Assembly (NCBI GenBank): GCA_012842105.1
Contig: DUTL01000294.1
Location: 1-41,393, forward strand
Direction: 5' to 3'
Origin: Candidatus Fermentithermobacillaceae bacterium
GTDB lineage: Bacteria > Bacillota > Sulfobacillia > Fermentithermobacillales > Fermentithermobacillaceae
Length of the DNA: 41,393 nucleotides
Position 1 is the stretch's first letter. Each line of letters opens with the position of its first letter. The notes under the pieces are model-generated. The model saw only the letters and a program-made list of their open reading frames with translations. It had not been told where the DNA came from and ran no database searches. This document shows, one piece after another, positions 17,531 to 26,276 of the stretch. The position numbers and the translations under genes are program-made.

Positions 17531-18167
17531 CTCATTACCTATACCTAATCCATCTGTCGATCTTCCCGGGTTTCTCCAAGTTTCAAACCGGCAACCGCCA
17601 AAGTGTGCCTATCATCCGTCACATACCGCCTATTTGAACATGACTGCTTTTATGTGTAGCGTATTTGAACATAGTTGAACACTTCAGCGTGTCAATGTAC
17701 TCCACAAGGACATCTCAGCCGTTATTTTGAGATTTGAGCCCCCTTTTGGTGTACTGATTTATCCCGCTGCAGATTCAAAGGCCCTTTTGCCGGCTTTCAC
17801 GCTGAATTGCGCTCGGTTGCCCTAAGTGCCAATTTGATGACATTTGTGACCTATGATACATACCGGCGGGTAAACAGGGCTTAAAACGCGTTTAAAGCGC
17901 ATGGTTTTTCGGGGTTTGTGCCATGTTCCTCAAGTTCTTGCTTTTGCGCTCGAAACCGGCGAATCTAAGCTACAGAAGGACTTTTTCCAAGCCAGCGAGA
18001 ATCTAAGATGGCGGCTGTTTGGAGTGTTAGTTCTGCCCGCTGCTCAAAGTTATGGTCAGTTTCAAAGGCGGTTTGAAAATACTTTTGCGAACAGCATGAT
18101 CAAGGAATAGTGAAGGTTTCTGATTAGACCGGCGAGTTTTGCCAGGCGCTGAAAAGGAGGATCTTGG

Positions 18168-19406
18168 TTGAACCAATGCCCTAATGTGAGAATTGACGTC
18201 AAAATCAGAAGTAAGTATGCTAAGCCCTGTAGTATTTGCCGTTGGTTGTTCGCGCTAGCGGCGTTAGTGGCCGTTATTTTGATCGCAGGATGCCAACAGC
18301 CTGTGGAACCGCCTGCTCTTCCTGCCCTTTCCGATGAAGAGATGCTAACCAGGGCCGTTTCCATTATAGAGAGAATTGTAGAAGATGCAAGGCTCTGCCA
18401 CAGGGAGACAGTATTCAAGATAAACGCCGCAGTAGATAATGGCAGAGTTACGTTGACGGGAGAAGCAACTGAGAAACAACTAAAAGAATCCATATGTTCA
18501 GCAATATCCGGGATTCACGGTGCAAAGACAGTTGATCAGGTAACTATGTTGCCTGATCCCGAACTGGGTGAGAAGGTATGGGCAGTTGTCAAAGAGCCGG
18601 TTATAAACCTGGGTGACGCCCCGGGCCAGGCAGAAGGAAAAAACACTGTTACCCAGGCGAGAATGGGCGATGTCATGCATGTCCTGGCCCAGAATGATGG
18701 CTGGTACCTGGTTCAGATGGAAGATAATTACCTTGGTTGGGTTGATCCAGGCAGTGTTGCCCTTTACGACCCTGCCTCTTTGGATGATTTTTGGTGTGGA
18801 CAAGTGGCCCTGATAGCAGCCAAGATGACAGAAGCTATGGATAAACCCAATGGCCGGATGTTGTTCAATAAGTGGTTGGTACAGGGTTCAGTACTCCCCC
18901 TGGCGTCAATTGGCGAGAAATGGGCTGAGCTTAGCCTTCCCGGCGGCGGGAGCGCTTTTGCCAGAACCGGCAGCATCAAGGTTATTCCGGATCGGGACAG
19001 CGTGTTCGCAGAACAAAAGGCTGCAGCTGATGTAATCGCAACTGCGCAGCAGTACGCCGGCCTTCCCTACCTCTGGGGAGGATGTACTTCCTACGGCTTT
19101 GATTGCTCAGGTTTTACTCAATTTTGCATGAAGATGAATGGCTACCATATCAGAAGAGATGCTGACATGCAATATGAACAGGGCACTCCTGTGAAGTCAG
19201 TAGATGACCTGAAACCTGGAGACCTTGTGTTTTTCGAGACATACAGGCCTGGCCCTTCCCATGTAGGCATTTACATCGGTGATTACCGTTATATTCATGC
19301 AGGAAGCAGTGCCGGAGTAGCTGTTAACAGCTTCTCCCCTTCCCACACTGATTACTCAGCGTCTTTGGCCGGCAAATTCCTTGAGGGGCGCCGGATAATC
19401 AAATGA
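18168..19406 (+). CDS. NlpC/P60 cell-wall hydrolase lipoprotein with SH3-like domains
   Basis: The 412-residue protein has a basic N-terminus, a hydrophobic signal and the lipobox LIAGC (C42). A BON-like segment follows (about 60-125, NGRVTLTGEAT). Two SH3-type regions come next (about 135-290, including GDVMHVLAQNDGWYLVQMEDNYLGWV). The C-terminal NlpC/P60 peptidase domain holds C313 in DCSGFTQF, H365 in SHVGIYIG and H377 in YIHAG as the likely catalytic set. Such enzymes cut D-Glu-diamino acid bonds in peptidoglycan. The TTG at 18168 lies after AAAAGGAGG. The gene appears to stand alone and ends in a bidirectional terminator. Confidence 0.9.
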   Translation: MNQCPNVRIDVKIRSKYAKPCSICRWLFALAALVAVILIAGCQQPVEPPALPALSDEEMLTRAVSIIERIVEDARLCHRETVFKINAAVDNGRVTLTGEATEKQLKESICSAISGIHGAKTVDQVTMLPDPELGEKVWAVVKEPVINLGDAPGQAEGKNTVTQARMGDVMHVLAQNDGWYLVQMEDNYLGWVDPGSVALYDPASLDDFWCGQVALIAAKMTEAMDKPNGRMLFNKWLVQGSVLPLASIGEKWAELSLPGGGSAFARTGSIKVIPDRDSVFAEQKAAADVIATAQQYAGLPYLWGGCTSYGFDCSGFTQFCMKMNGYHIRRDADMQYEQGTPVKSVDDLKPGDLVFFETYRPGPSHVGIYIGDYRYIHAGSSAGVAVNSFSPSHTDYSASLAGKFLEGRRIIK

Positions 19407-19482
19407 GGCAACCGGGGGAGGTTCGAATATCCTGTTTGAAGAACAATGGAGGGCTGTCCAGGCTGTGTTTCGGCTCGGGACA

Positions 19483-19519
19483 AAGGCGGTATTTCCCCTA
19501 ACCCGGGCAATACCGCCTT
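19483..19519. terminator. Bidirectional terminator between convergent genes
   Basis: A perfect 11-bp stem pairs AAGGCGGTATT (19483-19493) with AATACCGCCTT (19509-19519) with a 15-nt loop. It lies between the 3' ends of the NlpC/P60 gene and the LysM gene and could serve both. Confidence 0.75.
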
Positions 19520-19531
19520 ACGTTGTATATC

Positions 19532-20368
19532 CTAGCCAAGTGCCCCGCCTGATGTTGGGATCAAGACGACCTCCCCGGGTACCAGCACATTTGGATCTGC
19601 GATCTGAGGGTTGAAAGCAACAAGTTCAGCCAAACTCACAGCGAAGGTTTGTGCAATGAGGAACATGGTATCACCTGATCTTACAACATACCTGCGGCCT
19701 GGAGAAGGTGCGGGCCCGGGGGTTGGCGCCGGAGGTTTCCCTTTAGGCACAATTATTATCTCTCCTACTATAATCACATCCGGGTTTCTTACCTGCGGGT
19801 TAGCTCGTATGAGAACTTCCAGCGGTACGCCGAACCTTCTGGCTATGCCAAACATAGTATCGCCTGCTTGAACCACGTACTCAGTTCTCTCTGCCGGAGG
19901 CAGGGCAGGAGGTTTTTCCGGTGGCATTGACGGCGGTGAAACAGCCTCGCCGGGCAGGCTTATTTGACATTTTTCTGCTATCTTCCGCAACAGCCGTATT
20001 TGCTCTGCTTTGCGCCGTGTTACCCTCTCAAGCACGGCCCGTTGAGCAGGGTGCGATGCATGTGGATCTATGATGATGTACCCATTGTCAATTACCCTCA
20101 TAAAGTGGCCATGAACAACTACTATGCACGTCACGAAATCATCAGGAATGGTTATGTCAACTACGGCGATTGTGCTATCAACCCCCATGGCAGCCATTAG
20201 CTCAGTACAGTCATGGAGAACGTGTCTGTGTATGGATACCACCTGGTCTACTTCCTCAAGGCAGTCATGCCTGCCGGCCATCTCGAGGCACTTTTCCAAT
20301 ACCGGAACCATCTGTTTTTCAGTTGTCCAAGTAAGATTGCAAGCATCGTGAAGGGTGCTCTCAGTCAT
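19532..20368 (-). CDS. Double-LysM protein with unrecognised N-terminal domain
   Basis: The 278-residue protein has two C-terminal LysM repeats (YVVQAGDTMFGIARRFGV...; YVVRSGDTMFLIAQTFAV...), separated by proline-rich linkers (PPSMPPEKPPALPP; PAPTPGPAPSPG). LysM binds N-acetylglucosamine in peptidoglycan or spore cortex. There is no signal peptide. Residues about 1-145 form an unfamiliar cytosolic-looking domain with four or more cysteines and the strands TIAVVDITIPDDFVTCIVVVHGHFMRVIDNGYIIID. The ATG at 20368 has GGGAGAGGAG upstream and is preferred over an upstream in-frame codon at 20404. Lack of a signal peptide plus LysM fits a spore-coat or cortex protein made in the mother cell; this is inference. 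Confidence 0.82.
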   Translation of the reverse strand: MTESTLHDACNLTWTTEKQMVPVLEKCLEMAGRHDCLEEVDQVVSIHRHVLHDCTELMAAMGVDSTIAVVDITIPDDFVTCIVVVHGHFMRVIDNGYIIIDPHASHPAQRAVLERVTRRKAEQIRLLRKIAEKCQISLPGEAVSPPSMPPEKPPALPPAERTEYVVQAGDTMFGIARRFGVPLEVLIRANPQVRNPDVIIVGEIIIVPKGKPPAPTPGPAPSPGRRYVVRSGDTMFLIAQTFAVSLAELVAFNPQIADPNVLVPGEVVLIPTSGGALG

Positions 20369-20472
20369 TTCTCCTCTCCCCCTGGATCGATAAAAATGGG
20401 ACATGACGGTAGTCTCTCTTTCAACCTATGTCCCTGTAAGGCTTTTGGTTACTTTGCTTAGGCGTTATATAG

Positions 20473-20781
20473 CTACTTTTGCTTCTTTTTGGGATCAGTG
20501 TACCGGTCTGCGCGTGAATTGGGCCACGGCCAAATATCCTGATCAAGCCAGAAGTTTTCAGGTTCCTTCCAGAACCAGTCCTCTTCCGGGTCCATTGCAG
20601 AGCTTGCGCTCTCTGTAGTAGCGTTTGTTGTTGCATCCGAATGAGGCTCATCTGTTTCAACACTAGGCTCATGTCTTTCTATGCCGTTTTCTCCATAGTA
20701 GGCTTTTTGATAGGCCTCATCAGGCAGCTTTCCAGGCGGGCCTGGGAAAATGTCGTCCTTATCTAATGCCATTGCCATCAT
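20473..20781 (-). CDS. Small Trp-rich hypothetical protein
   Basis: This 102-residue protein is not a family I recognise. It has an N-terminal acidic, proline-containing part (KDDIFPGPPGKLPDEAYQKAYYG), a Ser/Thr/Ala-rich low-complexity middle, and a Trp-rich end (DWFWKEPENFW, then DIWPWPN) with a lysine tail. A strong AAAGGAGG lies 8 nt before the ATG at 20781, which argues it is translated. It is followed after about 100 nt by the LysM gene on the same strand, so the two are probably co-transcribed. A LexA-box-like palindrome in front of it may bear on its promoter as well as on lexA. Confidence 0.62.
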   Translation of the reverse strand: MMAMALDKDDIFPGPPGKLPDEAYQKAYYGENGIERHEPSVETDEPHSDATTNATTESASSAMDPEEDWFWKEPENFWLDQDIWPWPNSRADRYTDPKKKQK

Positions 20782-20856
20782 TTAGATTCCTCCTTTGTGC
20801 AATTTCACGTTAGTAAAGCGTTTCCCAAGATTCCGCCTGAATATTCACCAGGATAC

Positions 20857-20870
20857 CAAACTGACGTTTG
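20857..20870. promoter_or_regulatory. LexA operator-like palindrome upstream of lexA
   Basis: CAAACTGACGTTTG is a 5-4-5 inverted repeat that differs at one arm base from the Gram-positive LexA consensus CGAAC-N4-GTTYG. It overlaps a weak promoter-like pair (TTGCTT at 20868-20873; TAAACT at 20891-20896; 17-bp spacing) for lexA. Autoregulation by LexA is the expected function. It also lies 76 bp before the divergent Trp-rich gene. Confidence 0.65.
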
Positions 20871-20948
20871 CTTTTGCGGCCGGTTGATGATAAACTCTTA
20901 ACCAAGAAGAGCGCTTCTCTCACAATAGTTTCAAGAGGAGAGGTAATC

Positions 20949-21560
20949 ATGGAGAAACTAACTTTTCAGCAAGCCAGGGTACTCAAGGCCATCCGGCAGT
21001 ACATTCGCGAAACCGGTTATCCCCCGTCAGTAAGAGAACTAGGCAAAAGGTTGGGCCTAAAATCCACAGCCACTGTCCATAGCCATCTTAGAACCCTTGA
21101 ACGCAAAGGGTACCTGATGAGAACTGCCCAAAAATCGCGAGCATTTACCGTTGTAGGCGATGACAAAGACAATCAGCCTGCTCCGGCTGTAATGGTGCCG
21201 GTGGTAGGCATGGTTCGGGCCGGCGTGCCCGTGCTTGCTGTTGAGAACATAGATGAATTTGTGCCTCTTCCCCGTTCATTTGTCAGAAGTGAAAACGTAT
21301 TCATGCTTCAAGTTGAGGGCGACAGCATGATAGGCGCAGGCATTTTTGACGGAGATCTCGTCCTCGTGAGGCAGCAAGAATCGGCAGATAACGGCGATAT
21401 TGTGGTAGCGCTGCTTGATGACGAAGCAACGGTGAAAACTTTTTACAAAGAAGAAGACACCATCAGGTTGCAGCCGCAAAACCCAAACCTGAGCCCAATC
21501 ATCTCAAAGGACGTTCGGATACTTGGCAAGGTTATAGGGTTGTATCGTTCTCTCCACTGA
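20949..21560 (+). CDS. lexA: SOS-response repressor LexA
   Basis: LexA represses DNA-damage genes and cleaves itself when RecA filaments form. The 203-residue protein has the winged-helix DNA-binding domain (YPPSVRELGKRLGL, then STATVHSHLRTLERKGYL), a self-cleavage Ala91-Gly92 bond in VRAGVP, and the catalytic dyad S126 (VEGDSM) and K163 (ATVKTFY). The ATG at 20949 has GGAGAGG upstream and gives the normal LexA N-terminus (MEKLTFQQARVL). A LexA-like box lies about 80 bp before it. All functional residues are present. It is divergent from the Trp-rich/LysM pair and convergent with ynbB. Confidence 0.96.
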   Translation: MEKLTFQQARVLKAIRQYIRETGYPPSVRELGKRLGLKSTATVHSHLRTLERKGYLMRTAQKSRAFTVVGDDKDNQPAPAVMVPVVGMVRAGVPVLAVENIDEFVPLPRSFVRSENVFMLQVEGDSMIGAGIFDGDLVLVRQQESADNGDIVVALLDDEATVKTFYKEEDTIRLQPQNPNLSPIISKDVRILGKVIGLYRSLH

Positions 21561-21631
21561 ATTTAGGCGTTGCACATGTTGTATGCGCGGTGTTCGAATG
21601 GCGGGTGCTATTTTCCGGTTGGGCGGTGTAT

Positions 21632-22957
21632 CTAAGAGGTTTTCATTTCCAGGCCATCCAAAGCGTCTTTTGCCTTCATACATGCATATATAACGTGCTC
21701 CTTGGTAAGCCCTCCCTGCAGGTATGCAGAGTACGGGAATTTGAACGGGCCGTCACAAGAGAGTTCTATCGAAGACCCTTGAACGAACGTACCTGCGGCC
21801 ATGATGACCTTGTGGGCATATCCCGGCATCTCCCAGGGTTCAGGAGCAGCAAAAGAATCCACAGGTGAAGCAGCTTGCACCGCTCTGGCCATGGTTTTCA
21901 GCGCCTCAGGTTGTTCCAGGATAATCTGCTGAACAATGTCTCCCCTTCTCTCAAATGGCCCCGGATCTGTTTTATAACCCAGTTTGCTGAAAAACAAGGC
22001 TGCAAAGCATGCGCCTTTAAGAGCTTCTCCAACTACTTTGGGTGCAAGAAACAGGCCCTGGTACACGTCTCTATACCCGTATGGGTTACTGCCTGCCTCC
22101 TTTCCAAGCCCGGGAGCATAGAGCGATTCTGCAACCAGGTTAACGTAACTCTCAGGGCCAACCACATACCCTCCTGTGGCTGCCAATCCTCCTCCGGGGT
22201 TTTTGATCAGGGAACCTGCCGTGATTGAAACGCCAAGGGCCGGAGGCTCATACACGTCTGTAAACTCGCAGTAGCAGTTGTCGACAAATGTAATGACATG
22301 AGGCCATCTCCTGTTGATGATTTCCATGAATACCTCAAGCGACGCCATTGATATGGTTTTTCTATGAGAATAGCCTCTTGAACGCTGAATAAGAATCAAT
22401 GTGGTTCCGGGGCTGATATGTTTTTCAAGTTGGTTTTCCAATGTGCTACTGTCAATGGTTCCTGACTCAAAATCAACCAGGCATGAACACTCGCGATATT
22501 TGACTCCCAGCGCCAGCAAACTGCCTGGCGCTATGTCAGAGGCTTGCCGTTCAGGAGGGTTAATGCCTATTACCGGCCGGAGTGTTTCATAGGGTGTTCC
22601 GGTAACCGACAAGATCTCATTTCCAGGCCGTAAAAGCCCGTAAAGAGCTGTCTTAAGGACGTGGGTTCCCGAAGTCCAGGCAAGACGTACAAGCGAAGAT
22701 TCTCCGCCAAAGATTTGCGCAAATAAGTTCTCTAACCCTTCCCTACCTGTATCCTGGTACCCATAACCGGTGGACGGCCACATGTGGGAAAGAGAAATTC
22801 TTGTCCTGGTAAAAGCACGGAGCACCCTGACCTGGTTCGAAAATACAAGATCCTCTATGCGTTTCCAAACATCAGGCAACTCCCTCATACATCTCAGAGC
22901 CAGCTCAAGTGTATTCTCTGCTATATCAAGGCAACTATGGCATAATTTCAACGGCAT
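21632..22957 (-). CDS. ynbB: Methionine gamma-lyase family PLP protein (YnbB-like)
   Basis: The 441-residue PLP-dependent protein matches the YnbB / 'aluminium resistance' (Met_gamma_lyase) family found beside hflX in Bacillus. Recognisable parts are HMWPSTGYGYQDTGREGLENLFAQIFGGE, the VRLAWTSGTHVLKTALYGLLRPG cofactor region, TFVDNCYCEFTD and SLIKNPGGGLAATGGYVVG with the likely PLP lysine. The ATG at 22957 lies directly after the hflX stop, with AGGATGA upstream; an in-frame TTG at 22990 would overlap hflX. It is the last gene of the long minus-strand series. The actual reaction is poorly known for this family. Confidence 0.9.
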   Translation of the reverse strand: MPLKLCHSCLDIAENTLELALRCMRELPDVWKRIEDLVFSNQVRVLRAFTRTRISLSHMWPSTGYGYQDTGREGLENLFAQIFGGESSLVRLAWTSGTHVLKTALYGLLRPGNEILSVTGTPYETLRPVIGINPPERQASDIAPGSLLALGVKYRECSCLVDFESGTIDSSTLENQLEKHISPGTTLILIQRSRGYSHRKTISMASLEVFMEIINRRWPHVITFVDNCYCEFTDVYEPPALGVSITAGSLIKNPGGGLAATGGYVVGPESYVNLVAESLYAPGLGKEAGSNPYGYRDVYQGLFLAPKVVGEALKGACFAALFFSKLGYKTDPGPFERRGDIVQQIILEQPEALKTMARAVQAASPVDSFAAPEPWEMPGYAHKVIMAAGTFVQGSSIELSCDGPFKFPYSAYLQGGLTKEHVIYACMKAKDALDGLEMKTS

Positions 22958-22958
22958 A

Positions 22959-24245
22959 TCATCCTGAAAGCTTTTTTCTGAACCTGTCAATATCTACCGG
23001 ATCTAGCCTGCATGTAATCCTTGCTCCCGACTCTTCATGAACCTCTTCAAGGATTGATCCTGCATCCCTGATTTCAGATAAAACGTCCCACATAGAATAC
23101 GGTATTGATAATGAAACAACTTGGGTATGCGCCACAAGTTGCTCTTCAACCAGCACAGCCAGATCATCAAGGCCATATCCCTTCAAAGCAGAAATGCCTA
23201 ACGCCTTGCCTCTGATTCCTGCAAGCGTGTCCATGTCCTGGTACAAGACTTTGTCGGCCTTATTAAGGACAGTAATGGTAGGCAGTTGTGAGGCTCCCAA
23301 TTCTTCCAGTACATCGTCTACGGTCTTGACTTGCTGTATCCATGTTGGGGACGAAATATCAACAACGTGAACAAGCAGGTCTGCCTCGAGTGATTCTTCC
23401 AGGGTTGACCGGAAAGCAAAAACCAGATCATGGGGCAAACCCTGAATAAATCCAACTGTGTCTGAAAGCAACGCTACCTTTCCTGACGGCAGAACCCACT
23501 TTCTGGTCCATGGATCAAGGGTGGCAAACAGCATGTCGTCACATAGCACTTGCTCTCCTGTGAGCGCCTTAAAAAGCGTAGACTTGCCGGCGTTTGTGTA
23601 GCCCACCAGAGAGACCTGGGGAATTTGCGAATCTCGCCGGCGTTTTCTCTGCTCTTCCCTAACTCTACGGACTTTGTCGATGTCTCTGGTAAGCTGGGAT
23701 ATCCGTTTTCTCAGCACTCTCCGGTCTATCTCAAGTTTTTGCTCTCCAGGGCCCCGGGTGCCAATGCCTGCCCCCAGGCTGGACATGGCTGTGCCGTGGC
23801 CTGTAAGGCGGGTAAGCTCATGCCTTCTGGTGGCAAGTTCAACCTGTAGTTTGCCTTCCTTGGTCTTGGCGCGTTGCGCAAATATTCCGAGAATAACCTG
23901 CGTGCGATCAAGAACGTTAGCTCCAAGAGCTTCCTCCAGGTTATTGGATTGGGTCGGAGAAAGCTGACCATCAATCAACACATAGGAAACTTCATAGTCT
24001 GCAACGAGCTCAGCCACTTCCTGAACTTTGCCTTTACCCAGGTAAGTAGCTGGATCAGGCGAAGGCCTATCCTGAATGATTGTCTCTGCCACTTCCATGC
24101 CAAGGGTTTCAGCCAGGCGTACAAGTTCCCCGGCAGACTCCGCTGCTGTAAGCGATATTTCATCACGGTGTTTCGCCTTTGCCGCCCTATTGTCTATGGC
24201 GCATATGATGGCCCTTATGTTTTCTGGCTTTGCCAGCTTGTTCAA
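22959..24245 (-). CDS. hflX: GTPase HflX
   Basis: HflX binds the large ribosomal subunit and rescues or splits stalled ribosomes. The 428-residue protein has the N-terminal HflX domain (AGELVRLAETLGMEV, then DPATYLGKGKVQEVAELV) and the linker IGTRGPGEQKLEIDRR. The G domain shows G1 GYTNAGKST (215-223), G3 DTVGFIQGLPHDLV and G4 NKAD. The TTG at 24245 follows GGAGGG by 7 nt and replaces an upstream in-frame codon at 24293. It lies between spoVK and ynbB, as in Bacillus (ynbA-ynbB). Confidence 0.95.
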   Translation of the reverse strand: MNKLAKPENIRAIICAIDNRAAKAKHRDEISLTAAESAGELVRLAETLGMEVAETIIQDRPSPDPATYLGKGKVQEVAELVADYEVSYVLIDGQLSPTQSNNLEEALGANVLDRTQVILGIFAQRAKTKEGKLQVELATRRHELTRLTGHGTAMSSLGAGIGTRGPGEQKLEIDRRVLRKRISQLTRDIDKVRRVREEQRKRRRDSQIPQVSLVGYTNAGKSTLFKALTGEQVLCDDMLFATLDPWTRKWVLPSGKVALLSDTVGFIQGLPHDLVFAFRSTLEESLEADLLVHVVDISSPTWIQQVKTVDDVLEELGASQLPTITVLNKADKVLYQDMDTLAGIRGKALGISALKGYGLDDLAVLVEEQLVAHTQVVSLSIPYSMWDVLSEIRDAGSILEEVHEESGARITCRLDPVDIDRFRKKLSG

Positions 24246-24348
24246 ATGTGTCCCTCCTGTTGCTACCCTGTGCCTACTACAATTATACAACATCGCTTAT
24301 CCAAATTCCTGGGTGCCTGGAAGCAACCGGTATCCGCGCTCGCTCAGA

Positions 24349-25314
24349 CTATCGCGGCCAAGCCGGAGCCACTGACGACTCCAGCAATTCCCTTGAGGTT
24401 ATAAGCATGAGATCCTGGCGGCTGAAGGATCCGTCACTGACCAGGCGGACTGCCTGCCTTCGAATGGCCTTTTCAATGAGATTCCTGACCATTCTGGCGT
24501 TTGACGGAATTGTCTCCTGTTCGATTTTTTCCTTGATAATATTCTCAAGTAGCGAAAGCAAACCATCAGCAAGCCTGTACTCTCTCTTTTTCAGCATCAG
24601 GCAAGCTATCTTGACCAGCTCGTCAACTGTGTAGTCTGGAAAACTGAGGTGAATAGGAAACCGCGAACGTAAACCCGGGTTGGTATTGAGAAAGCTCTCA
24701 ATTTCTCTGGGGTAACCTGCGAGGATAAAGACCATATCCTTTGCATGATCTTCCATTCCCTTGACAATGCAATCAATGCACTCTTTGCCGAAATCCTTCT
24801 CCCCGCCCCTGGCTAAGGAATAGGCTTCGTCTATGAAGAGGATGCCTCCCAGAGCTTTGCGTATGCTTTCCCTGGTTTTTTGCGCTGTGTGGCCAATATA
24901 CTCTCCTACAAGATCGGCTCTCTCAACTTCCACTACATGCCCCTTGTCCAGCAGCCCCCCTTGGAATAGCAGCCTCCCCAGTATGCGCGCAATAGTGGTT
25001 TTCCCGGTTCCCGGATTTCCCTTGAAGATCATGTGGAGTATTGTGTTTTCCTCAGCCAGGCCTGCTTTGCTCCTGCGTTTTTGGACTTCGGCAAAAGCAT
25101 AGATTTCAAATACAAGTTCCTTTATATGTGACAAGCCGACTAACGAGTTCAGCTCTTCTAAGGCGCTTTCACCCAGAAAATGGCTTGATTTCGAAAATCC
25201 TTTGAAAAGCCGATCCTGAGTTTTTGTGTCTTCATATAGCCTGGCTCCCCTGGTTGACACAACTCTCAGAACGGGCCTGTTACCGTGAACTGCGATGTTG
25301 ATTCCTCCCCACAC
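24349..25314 (-). CDS. spoVK: Stage V sporulation protein K-like AAA+ ATPase
   Basis: The roughly 320-residue protein is a CbxX/CfxQ-type AAA+ ATPase: LNSLVGLSHIKELV, Walker A GNPGTGKTT, Walker B GGILFIDEAYSL, a sensor region (FILAGYPREIESFLNTNPGLRSRF) and a C-terminal helical lid. SpoVK is needed for spore maturation in Bacillus, and the position next to hflX-ynbB supports the name. The start is uncertain. The GTG at 25314 has no ribosome site, while GGAGG at 25304-25308 is 7 nt before an in-frame ATC at 25296, which could be a rare non-standard start. The 287 nt behind it (25315-25601) show no gene, only a short ATCCC/GGGAT hairpin. Confidence 0.88.
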   Translation of the reverse strand: MWGGINIAVHGNRPVLRVVSTRGARLYEDTKTQDRLFKGFSKSSHFLGESALEELNSLVGLSHIKELVFEIYAFAEVQKRRSKAGLAEENTILHMIFKGNPGTGKTTIARILGRLLFQGGLLDKGHVVEVERADLVGEYIGHTAQKTRESIRKALGGILFIDEAYSLARGGEKDFGKECIDCIVKGMEDHAKDMVFILAGYPREIESFLNTNPGLRSRFPIHLSFPDYTVDELVKIACLMLKKREYRLADGLLSLLENIIKEKIEQETIPSNARMVRNLIEKAIRRQAVRLVSDGSFSRQDLMLITSRELLESSVAPAWPR

Positions 25315-25601
25315 CCATAAACTATCCCGGCGGGATCATTATACGCATCAAGGCGCTGAGATGATATTGAGGCCTGTGCTCAACACGTGAACCACAGCAA
25401 CACGTATATAAGTCCAGATTCCGCGCTTTGCAGAAATTCGTACCCCATGTAAAAAGCAGCAGCCCCGGCCTGGTTCCTGTCAGGCAGAGGCTGATTGCGC
25501 TTGCGACTGAATGTACCTGCAATGTACGTACGCGGCGCGGTGTTTGCCTAATATGCTGTGCGCCTATGTGCGCCTGGCTTCTACAGTGATTTGTACAGCC
25601 C

Positions 25602-25817
25602 CTAAGTGAGCGGCCTGTGTTCTTGATCTTTGTTCTTGCGCTTACTTTGCCTGTGAGGCTTATCATCATCCGGGAGATCTGTGTATACTTGTGGATCTTT
25701 CTCAAATGCGTCTCTGCACCTATCTGAGCAGAAATGATAGGTCTGCCCCTTGAAGTCTGACCGTATGGACTTGTCATAATCACTGACATTCATTCCACAC
25801 ACGGGGTCTCTTGGCAT
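25602..25817 (-). CDS. Small YHS-domain protein
   Basis: The 71-residue product is almost entirely a YHS domain: DPVCGMNV, then FKGQTYHFCSDRCRDAFEKDPQVY, with the metal-binding cysteines (C6, C30, C34 approximately) in place. A basic-acidic tail follows. YHS domains bind metals or occur in metal transporters and oxidoreductases; a free-standing short one has no settled role. The ATG at 25817 is preceded by GGGAGGTGATA, and an upstream in-frame codon at 25844 is less likely. It lies between hfq and spoVK on the same strand, with 186 nt to hfq that contain no evident gene. Confidence 0.8.
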   Translation of the reverse strand: MPRDPVCGMNVSDYDKSIRSDFKGQTYHFCSDRCRDAFEKDPQVYTDLPDDDKPHRQSKRKNKDQEHRPLT

Positions 25818-26003
25818 ATTATCACCTCCCTGCACGAGTGCCACTTACAGAGAGGAGTATACCCAAACACGCCGAATTCATGCCTGGATACCACTTTGCC
25901 GTGGAGGGCACGCTACGCCGCATGCCCGGCTAAACAGACATCCCTTGCCGGCTGTGCCGTTGGTATGGGCCGGGGTATCAGTTCTGCAGCCCCTCGTCAT
26001 TGG

Positions 26004-26261
26004 TTACATTGAGGCGTCAGGTTCCTTGTCTCTTTGCACCGGCATGTTGACGGGTTTGATAGGGTTAATGGTTGAAATCGCATGCTTGTATATGAGCATC
26101 TGCTTACCGTCTACATCGAGAAGAACAGTGTAGCTGTCAAAAGCTTTGACCAAGCCTTTCAGTTGAAATCCGTTGACAAGGTATACCGTTGTAAGGATAT
26201 TGTCTTTTCTAATCTGGTTTAAGTAGCTGTCTTGAAGATTAATTATGCTTTTCGCACTCAT
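26004..26261 (-). CDS. hfq: RNA chaperone Hfq
   Basis: Hfq forms hexameric rings that pair small RNAs with mRNAs. The 85-residue sequence carries both Sm motifs: LQDSYLNQIRKDN, then VYLVNGFQLKGLVKAFDSYTVLLD, and the Sm2 stretch GKQMLIYKHAISTI (the usual KQQLIYKHAIST with Q to M). The acidic short tail is typical of Bacillota. GGAGGG lies before the ATG at 26261. It sits 15 nt after miaA, the conserved miaA-hfq pair. Confidence 0.97.
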   Translation of the reverse strand: MSAKSIINLQDSYLNQIRKDNILTTVYLVNGFQLKGLVKAFDSYTVLLDVDGKQMLIYKHAISTINPIKPVNMPVQRDKEPDASM

Positions 26262-26276
26262 GTTAGTTCCCTCCAG

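Noticed and set aside
17901..18110. 69-codon open frame on the plus strand
   Set aside because: No ribosome site, no recognisable motif, and composition like the surrounding non-coding DNA.
18062..18493. 143-codon open frame on the minus strand
   Set aside because: Antisense shadow of the NlpC/P60 gene start, with no ribosome site and low-complexity sequence.
19420..19428. GGTTCGAAT resembling a tRNA T-loop
   Set aside because: No acceptor, anticodon or D arm can be built around it.
25322..25789. 155-codon open frame on the minus strand
   Set aside because: It overlaps the YHS gene in another frame and shows no domain; the YHS frame has the clear motif and ribosome site.
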